Below are positions 47,831 through 58,213 of a stretch of DNA of 64,000 bases, one piece after another. Within the stretch, counting starts at the first letter, position 1. Every line of letters begins with the position of its first letter. The position numbers and the translations under genes are program-made. Under the pieces are notes generated by a model. It saw only the letters and a list, made by a program, of their open reading frames with translations, did no database searches and was not told the origin of the DNA. Location of the stretch: contig NC_135183.1 in assembly GCF_041146795.1 (NCBI RefSeq), positions 9,559,340 to 9,623,339 on the forward strand, written 5' to 3'. Source of the DNA: Maylandia zebra (taxonomy: Eukaryota > Chordata > Actinopteri > Cichliformes > Cichlidae).

Positions 47831-49070
47831 TAGTTATAATTATAATTCTTATTTACATTTGTAGATACACTGGCACAGATATCCATATGACAATTTAAAT
47901 CTGGCACACAAAAAACAAACACACAAAAAATAAAGAAAAATGCAAGTATAGCATTTTTCACACTTTGAAGTTATTGTTGAAATATTTATTCATGTTTCAA
48001 AGTTCCCTAGTTTTATAGTATAAATTATTTTAATTGTTCTGGCATAGAGCAAAATAAAAAAATGTCATGCAGTTTGGGAAAATGGAGCAACAATTGCATA
48101 TTTTTAGGAAAGTCGATGAGAATTTGTGATTTTTGTCCACAATTTGATACATGAGTAAATAAATCTTAATCTTTACCACAGTTGTCACATGACTGTAGGA
48201 ACAGTAATGACAAAGCACAAGAGCAATGAATCCAGTCCAGGTGTGTATCCTTCTCAATGCTGCCACCTCCTGATGGAGCTGAGGAGGCGCAGGCTGAAGC
48301 CCTGGAAGGTTTCTTTGGACAGAGGCTCCAAAAAAAAAAAACACGACAGATGGAGCTGACAGCAGAGACTGCACACAGGACCAGGAGCAAAACCATTTAC
48401 AGAACAATGACTAAATAAAAATAAACTAAAATTATATTTTTGTCAAACATCAACAAGTTTTTTTTAACTTTTCAAAAGCTAAATTAATAACTAACACAAA
48501 CTCCTATGTTTAATGTTTTTTATTATTATTATTTCATTCATTTAGCAGCAGACTGGGTGCATTTCTGCTTTATTCAGTGCATGCTCATACTAAAAGACTA
48601 CATTTGTCTAGTAATTACACTTTCATAACAAATACATTTTCATCGCTGCTTGCTTTTGTACTTTTCTCAATTAAACTATTAAAAGCTCTTTTAATCAAAG
48701 GTGGGTGCCTTAACATGACTAAACATTTTAGCCAAGATATCTGTGCCTGTGTTACTCACTCTCACAGTTTACTGGTGCATTTTGCTAAGCAGGCTAACTA
48801 ACATTAGAAAGAACTGAACTTGCATCACTTGAATACAGAGTTGTTACTCAAACTTTTTGGTGATAAGACTTAGATGAGGCATCATAGCAGAGCAAAGTTT
48901 AACGATGGTAGGAAGCTCATAATAACAGATGACGCACATGAACGCTTATAGACACGGATCTTTGAAGCCTACATGATAACATTATTCCAGCAACAATGTG
49001 GAGATCAACTTGTTTTTAGATCCAATTAAAATAAATTAACTCAAAAAGATCCTCTAGAACAGTGGTTCCC
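47831..49070. other. Intergenic stretch without a supported gene
   Basis: A short minus-strand segment near 48330-48240 (SKETFQGFSLRLLSSIRRW) looks protein-like but has no splice context and ends in a stop. Otherwise AT-rich sequence. Confidence 0.35.
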
Positions 49071-49099
49071 AAACTTTTTTGCTGGGCCCCCTTTGTTTT

Positions 49100-49385
49100 A
49101 AAGAAAAATGTTCGCTGCACGCTCATACTCTCTCCCGCACTCGATATGTGATCCATTGTTGATCTGCACACAGCTGTTGTCATGAACGTCGCACTTGCTT
49201 ACGTCACTGTCGTGAGACATTCTCGCAAAAAAAATCACGGTTTTAGTAACGCAGTAACGCAGCGTTCCTACAGGAAAGTAATGGTAATCTAATTACTGTT
49301 TTTGCAATAGTAATCCCTTACTTTACTCGTTACTTGAAAAAAGTAATCGGATTACAGTAACGCGTTAATGCCCATCTCTGGTGGT
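49100..49385. mobile_element. Fragment of the hAT-like MITE seen at 21190-22146
   Basis: About 270 bases match the right portion of the first copy (CTCATACTCTCTCCCGCACT, GTTTTAGTAACGCAGTAACG) and end in the same GCCCATCTCTG terminus. The left part is missing. Confidence 0.7.
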
Positions 49386-51000
49386 GATGATGGTGAATTG
49401 GAGTCATGGCAGACATCCTGGCAGCTTTATGAGACCATAGATTGACATGCTTGATCTTTTCCAGATTGCCTGGTAGAGAACCATTGGTCATATCATCCCG
49501 TAAAAGTGCTGACATGGTAAGGAAAGTCTTCTGATGTTGTCCTGTTGGGATGCCAGCTTCGCCTTCATCATACTGTGTCTGACATGCCCTGTTATATGGA
49601 ACTTGGCCTTTAATTTTGGAATAGAACTTGAGTCTTATTCCTTAATATCGCTGCAACTTGATTTTGTAGAACACCAGCTTGAAGATGTTCTATGCCATCT
49701 GTCAAATGTGGCACGCTTGGTGCAGACACCAACTGACAGCTGTAGCAGGGTCCATGCTTACAGATGCTGCTAATCAGACAACAGTCAGGCACCTGATTAT
49801 CAGCACCTGGCGTACCAGAAACTCAGCACAAGTCAATAGCACATACTTCACATGCAATTCAAGTAAATAAATTTGAGACTGGCACTATGCATAAATTTAG
49901 TCAATAAATACATACAAGTGGCAGCCCCTACAAACAAACAAATATGTCAAGCGATATATATGAAGTTTATTATACCAAGTGATAAGCAGCACACAGGAAA
50001 ACTTAAATAAGAGTGTAAGATTGCCATACATCTCATAGGAAGAGTAATAGCATTTTAATATAATTACAAATGCTTTGAACCTGGCAACTGCTCTGCCAGG
50101 AAAAACAAAGTGACTGAATGAATTAAACTGTAAAGTGTTCAGTAATTACAGAGATTAGTGGTGGCTAAGGTGAAAAGCAGGATGACCAGAATAAAAGGTG
50201 AGCTACATTTTATGAAAAACTGGTTTGCCAACTTCTGTGACGATTTCCAGTAAGTCATACTATGACATAGGTTGACGTTTTTTAGTTTAGGTGAACTCAC
50301 ATGGCTGAAAGCACTGTACTTCCCTCTTGACCTCGGAAAGTTGCTTTTATATCCACTGTGTTGTTTGTGTGTGCTGTTTTTCTACAATTGTTAAACAATA
50401 AAAAGAAAGTGCAAGCTACACCTGTTGAAAACAAATGAATGGCAAGTACTGAGTAAATATATATAAATATCTTTTTGAAAACCCAATGTATTTCAGTTAA
50501 TTCCACAGGAAGGAAAATAAGTTCATACTGAGCAGTTAACCATCAGGGTGCAATCAAGGATCTGGCTATTTGTTCTATTATGATGATTTGTAGTTCCTTT
50601 GAAGCTTTAAAGTGTTAGTCCTTACATACTGCATCAGTATTGTCATAACTCAGTCACTCAGATTTGGAGATTGGCAAAGCTGAAGAGAATTTCACAGCAA
50701 ATCTATAGTAGAATATTAAAAAAAAGAATACTTCAGTTCTCAAGCACTTCCAATATTAACTTGAAGTAAAACTAATTTCATCTATGCTTCCCCTGTTACT
50801 ACACTTAACATACTTTTAATGAGGAAAAGCTCTCAGTATATGTACCAGTACTCCTATCATGCAATTAAACATTTAGTGACATTTACTCATTTTGAACTTT
50901 GTGGAGCATTTTTACTATTTAACTTGACCTGCATTATATAAAGATGTAAGTTTCAGTGCACATACCTTTGGTTTGTGGTTTTTCAGGTCATGTGACACTC
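49386..51000. other. Upstream region of mucin gene 4, no gene seen
   Basis: Several short open stretches, none with splice or family support. Sequence is AT-rich. Traces similar to the block upstream of genes 1 and 2 appear only close to the promoter (from about 50960: GTGCACATACCTTTGGTTTG). Confidence 0.4.
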
Positions 51001-51007
51001 TTTAATA

Positions 51008-51115
51008 TTGGAGGGAGGAGCAAATCATGTCATCTAAGTAAAGTGTGCAGACACAGAAAACAAACAGTCAGAGTCTGAGACAATCTGGGAGTAGTGAGTA
51101 GTAGCAGAGTTCATC
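51008..51115 (+). promoter_or_regulatory. Proximal promoter of mucin gene 4
   Basis: A diverged version of the gene 1/2 promoter: GGAGGGAGGAGCAAATCATG, CATCTAAGTAAAGTG, then AGAAAACAAACAGTC in place of the ATAAAAACAGTC box, and an AGTAGTGAGTAGTAGCAG leader. The GGAGGGAGGAGCA box is the best-kept part across all three. Confidence 0.45.
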
Positions 51116-54100
51116 ATGGATAAAAGAATACTTTGCTGGATATGTCTGCTGGCATATTTTCAGACATCTTTGGCACAAAGTAAGTGTTTATTGCAAGTTA
51201 TAGCATTGTTTGCACTTTTTATATTAGACAGCTTTAGAGTGATTCAACTACAACAAATGTAGTACAATACTAAAACAAAATGATAATAGCACAGACTCCA
51301 CAAAATATTAATAATCAGCTTTTTTTAAACTGTAGTACTGTGAGCAAAATTTTGGTTACCTCCAAGAACATACATCCTGGGATCACTGGAATGCACAAAC
51401 TCCTGGAGAATGAAGACTTCAGTGATCCCATGTAACAATATGACTAGAGCATCCAATGTGCTCTAGTCATATTGTTACAATTTAATAAACACAAATAAGT
51501 TGGGGAATTTGTGTTTATTAAATTGTAACAATATGACTAGAGCACCTTGGATGAGTAGGTTTAATGACAGTTTATTAAACTGTAACATTGGATTGGGTGT
51601 ATGATATATGTAATGATATGGCATATAAAACCCATTTTCAGTTCATGTTTCAAATTTTCTGTCTACAGATGGCTTCTTTGAAACTAAGTGAAGTTGAATA
51701 TTTTCATGCTCTGCTGACCACACAGCACATATTCAAGATAAAGCTTAACATGTTCAATAAAGCTTACCTTAAGTTAGTGCTTCTAAGCTTATACAGTGGG
51801 TCAAAAAAGTATTTAGTCAGCCACCGATTGTGCAAGTTCCCCCACCTAAAATGATGACAGAAGTCAGTAATTTGCACCAGAGGTACACTTCAACTGTGAG
51901 AGACAGAATGTGAAAAAAAAAATCCATGAATCCACATGGTAGGATTTGTAAAGAATTTATTCGTAAATCAGGGTGGAAAATAAGTATTTGGTCAATAACA
52001 AAAATACAACTCAGTACTTTGTAACATAACCTTTGTTGGCAATAACAGAGGTCAAACGTTTACTATAGGTCTTTACCAGGTTTGCACACACAGTAGCTGG
52101 TATTTTGGCCCATTCCTCCATGCAGATCTTCTCGAGAGCAGTGATGTTTTGGGGCTGTCGCCGAGCAACACGGACTTTCAACTCCCGCCACAGATTTTCT
52201 ATGGGGTTGAGGTCTGGAGACTGGCTAGGCCACTCCAGGACTTTCAAATGCTTCTTACGGAGCCACTCCTTTGTTGCCCGGGCGGTGTGTTTTGGATCAT
52301 TGTCATGTTGGAAGAGGGTGCATGGGAGTTTGCCCAACCAGTCTACATGTGTTTTGTGGACTTGGAGAAGGCATTCGACCGTGTCCCTCGGGGTGTCCTG
52401 TGGGAGGTGTTGCGGGAATATGGGGTGTCTGGCCCATTGCTACGGGCCATTCGATCCCTATACAACCGTTGCAAGAGCTTGGTTCGCATTGCCGGCAATA
52501 AGTCGGACTCGTTCCCGGTGGGTGATGGGCTTCGCCAGGGCTGCCCTTTGTCTCCGGTTCTGTTCATAATTTTTATGGACAGGATTTCTAGGCGCAGCCA
52601 AGTGGCGGAGGGCTTTCGCTTTGGTGGCCTCAGAATCTCATCTCTGATTTTTGCAGATGATGTGGTTCTGTTGGCTTCATCGGGTGAAGGCCTCCAGCTC
52701 GCACTGGAACGGTTCGCAGCCGAGTGTGAAGCAGCGGGAATGAGGATCAGCACCTCCAAATCTGAGGCCATGGTTCTCAGCCGGAAAAGGGTGGAGTGGC
52801 CACTTCGGGTCGGGGATGAGTTCCTGCCCCAAGTGGAGGAGTTCAAGTATCTCGGGGTCTTGTTCGCGAGTGATGGGAGAAGGGAGCCGGAGATCGACAG
52901 ACGGATTGGGGCTGCAGCTGCAGTAATGCAGACGCTGCACCGGTCCGTCGTGGTGAAGAGGGAGCTGAGTGTAAAAGCGAAGCTCTCAATTTACTGGTCG
53001 ATCTACGTCCCTACCCTCACCTATGGCCACGAGCTGTGGGTAGTGACCGAAAGAACGAGATCGCGGATACAAGCGGCAGAAATGAGCTTCCTCCGAAGGG
53101 TGGCTGGCCTCTCCCTTAGAGATAGGGTGAGAGGTTCGGCCATCCGGGAGGGGCTCAGAGTAGAGCAGCTGCTGCTCCACATCGAAAGGAGCCAGCTGAG
53201 GTGGTTCGGGCATCTGACAAGGATGCCCCCTGGGCGCCTCCTGGGTGAGGTGTTCCAGGCATGTCCCACCGGGAGGAGGCCCCGGGGCAGACCCAGGACA
53301 CGCTGGAGAGATTATATCTCTCGGCTGGCCTGGGAACGCCTTGGTATTCCCCCGGACAAGCTGGAGGAGGTGGCTGGGGAGAGGGAGGTCTGGGCCTCTT
53401 TGCTTAGGCTGCTGCCCCCGCGACCCGGCCCCGGACAAAGCGGAAGAAGATGGATGGATGGTCATGTTGGAAGACCCAGCCTCGTTTCATCTTCAGTTCT
53501 CACTGATGGTAGGAGGTTTTGGCTCAAAATCTCACGATACATGGCCCCATTCATTCTGTCCTTAACACGGATCAGTCGTCCTGTCCCCTTGGCAGAAAAA
53601 CAGCCCCATAGCATGATGTTTCCACCCCCATGCTTCACAGTAGGTATGGTGTTCTTGGGATGCAACTCAGTATTCTTTTTCCTCCAAACACGACGAGTTG
53701 AGTTTATACCAAAAAGTTCTACTTTGGTTTCATCTGACCACATGACATTCTCCCAATCCTCTGCTGTATCATCCATGTGCTCTCTGGCAAACTTCAGACG
53801 GGCCTGGACATGCACTGGCTTCAGCAGCGGAACACATCTGGCACTGCGGGATTTGATTCCCTGCCGTTGTAGTGTGTTACTGATGGTGACCTTTGTTACT
53901 TTGGTCCCAGCTCTCTGCAGGTCATTCACCAGGTCCCCCCCTGTGGTTCTGGGATCTTTGCTCACCGTTCTCATGATCATTTTGACCCCACGGGATGAGA
54001 TCTTGCGTGGAGCCCCAGACCGAGGGAGATTATCAGTGGTCTTGTATGTCTTCCATTTTCTGATGATTGCTCCCACAGTTGATTTTTTTCACACCAAGCT

Positions 54101-56477
54101 GCTTGCCTATTGTAGATTCACTCTTCCCAGTCTGGTGCAGGTCTACAATACTTTTCCTGGTGTCCTTCGAAAGCTCTTTGGTCTTGGCCATGGCGGAGTT
54201 TGGAGTCCGACTGTTTGAGGCTGTGGACAGGTGTCTTTTATACAGATGATGAGTTCAAACAGGTGCCATTCATACAGGTAACGAGTGGGGGACAGAAAAG
54301 CTTCTTACAGAAGACGTTACAGGTCTGTGAGAGCCAGAGATTTTCCTTGTTTGAGGTGACCAAATACTTATTTTCCACCCTAATTTACGAATAAATTCTT
54401 TACAAATCCTACCATGTGAATTCATGGATTTTTTTTTCACATTCTGTCTCTCACAGTTGAAGTGTACCTCTGGTGCAAATTACTGACCTCTGTCATCATT
54501 TTAGGTGGGGGAACTTGCACAATCGGTGGCTGACTAAATACTTTTTTGCCCCACTGTACTTGAAACTCCTGTCAATATCAAATGATTGCATGGAATGACT
54601 TTGAGTTGCTACTAAGATTAGTAGACAGATTATTTTCTGTCGAGTTATTTGGAGAGGGGCCAGCAGTCTGTGGCTGTTACTGAAATTATGAATGAAAGTT
54701 TCATCGTGTTAAGTCATTCTAATCTGCGCTTAACTCACTGTCTTTAAGCAACCACAACTGCAGCACCAACCACAACAACTACAACTGCAGCACCAGCAAC
54801 CATAACTGCAGCGCCAACCACTACAACTGCACCAACAACCACTACAACTGCAACGCTAACCGCAACTGCAGCACCAACCACACCTGCGTCACCAACAACC
54901 ACTGCAGCACCAACAACCACTACAACTGCAGCACCAGCAACTATAACTGCAGCGCCAACCACTACAACTGCACCAACAACCACTACAACTGCAACGCTAA
55001 CCGCAACTGCAGCACCAACCACACCTGCGTCACCAACAACCACTGCAGCACCAACAACCACTACAACTGCAGCACCAGCAACCATAACTGCAGCACCAAC
55101 CACTACAACTGCACCAACAACCACTACAACTGCAACACTAACCGCAACTGCAGCACCAACCACACCTGCATCACCAACAACCACTGCAGCACCAACAACC
55201 ACTACAACTGCAGCACCAGCAACCATAACTGCAGCGCCATTCACTACAACTGCACCACCAACAACAACCACTACAGCTGCAGCACCGGCAACCATAACTG
55301 CAACAGTAACCACAACTACTGCACCAACAACCACAACACTAACCACCACTACAACTGCAGCACCAACCACCACTACAACTATAACACCAACCACAACTGC
55401 AGCACCGGCAACCACAACTGCAGCACCAACGAATACAACTACAGCAACAACCACAACTGCACTACCAACCACCACTACAACTACAGCACCAACCAACACA
55501 ACTACAACACCAACCATAACTGCAGCACAAACCACTACAACTACAGCACCAACAACCACAACTGCAGCGCCAACTACTACAACTACAACTAAAACTGCAG
55601 CACAAAGCACCACAACCCCTACAGAAGGGTCAACCACCATTCAAAGTATGTGATTTAAATTAAAAGTACTTAATGTGTGCAACAGTTTCTCTTCCTACCT
55701 TCTGTTGTCCTTCCAACATTCACACTCTAATACTAGGGTGGGAAACTCCAGGCCTCAAGGGTTGAAGTCCTGCAGGTTTTAGATCTCACCCTGGGTCAAC
55801 ACACTGGAATCAAATGATTAGTTCATTACCAGGCCACTGCAGAATTTCAAGACATGGTGAGGAGGTAATTTAGCCATTTAAATTAGCTGCGGTGGTTCTA
55901 AAACCCGCAGGACACCAGCACTTGAGGCCTGGAGTTCCCCCACCCAGGGTTGGACTGGGACAAAAAAACGGCCTAAGCATTTTGACTAGAGATCAGCCCA
56001 CAAAGTACTATAGGAAAAGCCATAAAGCCTCAAATGCTGTTGTGACTCCTGGTTTCATCTAAAAATCTAAAAATGTTATAGTGTAATTGTTTCAGTATTG
56101 AGGGAAATGTGCCTTATAGCAATAATCAAATGCATTTTATGATGTATAATTACTTTACACTTACCAATTATACTTTTATAATTCTTTTTTTCAGTTCCAA
56201 CAGGCCCACAAGCACTTGCACATCTAAAGATAAAGATGACTACATACGGGCAGGTTAGCAATGCAACCATCATTGCCCTTCTTGAACAGGTATAGCTATA
56301 TCTTAAAGTTTGCTTCGTACATTCTTGACTTATCAGTAATTTCACACACACAAATCATGTCTTAAAAATTCAAATGTTTAATCTCTGTGTTTTCTTTCCA
56401 TTTAGTTTAACACCAAGGTCCTGAATGGAATACCCCACATTCTCTCTGTGACAAACATTAAAAAAGTTGAAGCATAA
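51116..56477 (+). CDS. Secreted mucin-like protein 4 (four exons, about 375 aa)
   Basis: Exons: 51116-51179, 54749-55645, 56195-56289 and 56406-56477, with GT-AG borders, phases 1, 1, 0 and total length divisible by three. The signal peptide is [20 protein letters not shown]. The mucin domain of about 299 residues is rich in AAPTTTT and ATITAAP units. The third exon is 9 bases longer than in other copies (adds IPTG) and has a strong polypyrimidine acceptor. The C-terminal module reads [17 protein letters not shown] ... [10 protein letters not shown], keeping the NATII core and the phase-0 intron but with a short, acidic end. AATAAA lies at 56503-56508. Most diverged paralogue, intact. Intron 1 holds a Tc1 element carrying a LINE. 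Secretion and O-glycosylation are inferred from composition. Confidence 0.8.
51431..51544. repeat. Triple alternating inverted repeat
   Basis: Arms 51459-51496 and 51507-51544 are perfect 38-base reverse complements around a 10-base loop. A third arm at 51431-51451 repeats 21 bases (TGTAACAATATGACTAGAGC plus A) in the orientation of the last arm. The unit could fold into either of two competing hairpins. It lies in intron 1 of mucin gene 4. Confidence 0.9.
51794..54556 (-). mobile_element. Tc1-like transposon with about 200-bp inverted repeats
   Basis: The ends (CAGTGGGTCAAAAAAGTATT at left, complement of CAGTGGGGCAAAAAAGTATT at right) continue as nearly identical inverted repeats of about 200 bp and are flanked by TA. 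The minus-strand transposase starts at about 54191 ([20 protein letters not shown]), has a frameshift near 54090, and continues [22 protein letters not shown] and first catalytic Asp [11 protein letters not shown]. The LINE at 52316-53461 splits it. The end carries [12 protein letters not shown] (second Asp) and [11 protein letters not shown] (Glu), finishing at 52011. This is a DD34E enzyme with all three acidic residues recognisable, disabled by the frameshift and the insertion. Confidence 0.9.
52316..53461 (+). mobile_element. Rex3/RTE-type LINE, 5'-truncated, inside Tc1
   Basis: An open frame from [19 protein letters not shown] gives motif A, then [19 protein letters not shown] (motif B) and the catalytic FADDVVLL. 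A long C-terminal part follows: [45 protein letters not shown] and [14 protein letters not shown]. The 3' end is GCGGAAGAAGATGGATGGATGG. A 13-base target duplication TCATGTTGGAAGA lies at 52303-52315 and 53462-53474. The frame is clean, and the duplication perfect, so the insertion is young. The Rex3 assignment relies on sequence style and the GATG tail. Confidence 0.85.
54749..55645 (+). repeat. Mucin repeat exon of gene 4 with 141-bp higher-order repeat
   Basis: The phrase CACCAGCAACCATAACTGCA recurs at 54791, 54932 (one change), 55073 and 55214, exactly 141 bases apart (47 codons). The unit contains [24 protein letters not shown] sequence. After about 55260 the order breaks into irregular TTTTAAPTT units. 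Confidence 0.9.
55734..55946. mobile_element. Short MITE with long inverted ends
   Basis: GGGTGGGAAACTCCAGGCCT at the left and the complement of AGGCCTGGAGTTCCCCCACCC at the right begin roughly 50-bp imperfect inverted repeats (CTCAAG, GTCCTGC, GGTTTTA continue in both). No coding sequence. Lies in intron 2 of mucin gene 4. Confidence 0.7.
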
Positions 56478-57480
56478 AAATTGAATGTGGACACAAGTCA
56501 AAAATAAAAATATAAAGGCAAGAATTTAACAGTGAGTTAGTAGATTTGTTTCAACATGATCCGGAGCGGCAGTTTGCCTCAGTCGCTTCATCATATCCTG
56601 AATGATTAGTACGTTGGTGTGAGAAGGAGACATCAGCTGTGCTGCAGTGGTCGACAGCCAGATGGGCTTGGATTGCTCTGTGAATGTATGAAACCTAAAC
56701 CTGGGTGAAAGCAGATCATATTTAAATATCAATCCCCTTACATGATCATTTCTGAAATTAAATCAAACTGCAGAAACACAATGCTGTAGTTCCCATGAAT
56801 TACAAATGCGCTTTTGGTTTATCATCTTGAAAAGTACAATAGGCATCTCAAACCAGGCAGCTGGCTAATAATGTCAATACTTACTCACTCTGACAAAATG
56901 GTGACTAGGAAATCAAATAATTTATATGCTTTGAAACAAAAAAAATATTTTATTTATTGGTTACGTGTTTTAGTAATATCACTTTTGAGTCATTTAAAAG
57001 TACAGATCCGGAAAAGCATTAGTTGTACTGCACACACAGCTAGGCCTCTGAGAAAGTGGGTGACACTCAGTGGGTGAGAATTCCACAGGTGTTAGCTTAC
57101 TGCTCACCGTGTCAATAGATTTTAATTAAATTTCCGTAACAGATTCTTGTTAACTCGGCTTTTCCACATGGAAAACAAGGAAAATTATTACTGTTGGTGC
57201 ATAAATACTGCACCCTAATGAAGAAAATAAATCAGTTTTCAGATATTACTGACCAACAACACACTTTTTCCCCCTTTGTGGTATTAGAATCAAATCTGTT
57301 TTTCAGAATTTGTTTTTGTATGTCTGCTGATTTGTACTGTACTTTAAACTGTGACTAAATTTTACAAACTTGTCACTCCTGCTACTAAAGTCTCATATAC
57401 ACAGAAATATATCTGATTCTGATTATTCTGAATAAAGAGATAACCATTTGTAATGGCCATTCTTTGTATCATTTATTCTT
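56478..57480 (+). repeat. 3' flank unit after mucin gene 4
   Basis: Diverged version of the shared flank: GGACACAAGTCAAAAATA, GAGACATCAGCTGTGCTGCA (as in the relic at 47064), ATCTCAAACCAGGCAGC and a TTTAAACTGTGACTAAATTT end. It marks the right border of the array. Nothing coding seen. Confidence 0.6.
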
Positions 57481-57489
57481 TCAGAATTC

Positions 57490-58019
57490 TTTTTAAATGA
57501 AACTTTATTCAACTTGTGAATTTAAAGCAGATTTATACCCATATACAGAATATCAAGAACAACAGCTGTTAGAAAATACAAGAGAAAGTGAAAACATAGA
57601 TTGCTATTCAATGTTAAATGTGCTCTTCGTGCCATTTTAATAATTAATGAAAGAAAACACACACCTTATCTGCATCAACAAATAAACTCAACATGGATCC
57701 ATCAACTCTGACTTGGCCCTGCCAAAAACATCTAAGACCTTGTGTGTTGAGTACCATTCCTTCCCGTTCTTTTAAAATACATGATTCTACTTATCAAAAA
57801 ATGCGCACAGGTTCTATTATAAACACTACACGGTTTAAAACCATCAGACTGAGGTCTTTACAAAATACAAACACTGGTCTAATCTACAGCATCGTGTCAC
57901 CAGCACCAAAGTGCACACAGAGCAAATTGCGTCCTTTTAGTCATGTTGTTAACATCACACAGAAACGTTTAATCTCCAGTGAGAGGGAATTCTCTTCATA
58001 ATCTCATCATCACTTCTCT
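57490..58019 (-). other. Likely 3' UTR of the HECT-domain gene
   Basis: On the minus strand the stop at 58022-58020 is followed by about 510 bases and an AATAAA signal at 57509-57504. No other gene seen. The array's 3' flank ends close by, so the two transcription units converge with little space. Confidence 0.55.
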
Positions 58020-58179
58020 TCAGTTGTCCTCTCCGTCTCGCAGCACCTTGTGCACAGCTCTGTTTAACAGGGCCAGCAGGTCCACAGCCCCAGCCACTCC
58101 CCTTGGCAGGTAGAGCTCCAGAGAAGAGGAGGCGGCATGAGGCAGGCGCAAATCTTGCATGCTGGCATCCTGAGAGGGG

Positions 58180-58213
<34 letters not shown>

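Noticed and set aside
48166-48407. Minus-strand frames near 48.3 kb as a gene
   Set aside because: Short, interrupted by homopolymers and stops, no exon partners and no recognisable domain.
52149-54218. A 689-codon plus-strand frame
   Set aside because: It joins Tc1 antisense sequence, the LINE reverse transcriptase and Tc1 antisense again. Only the LINE part is real coding sequence.
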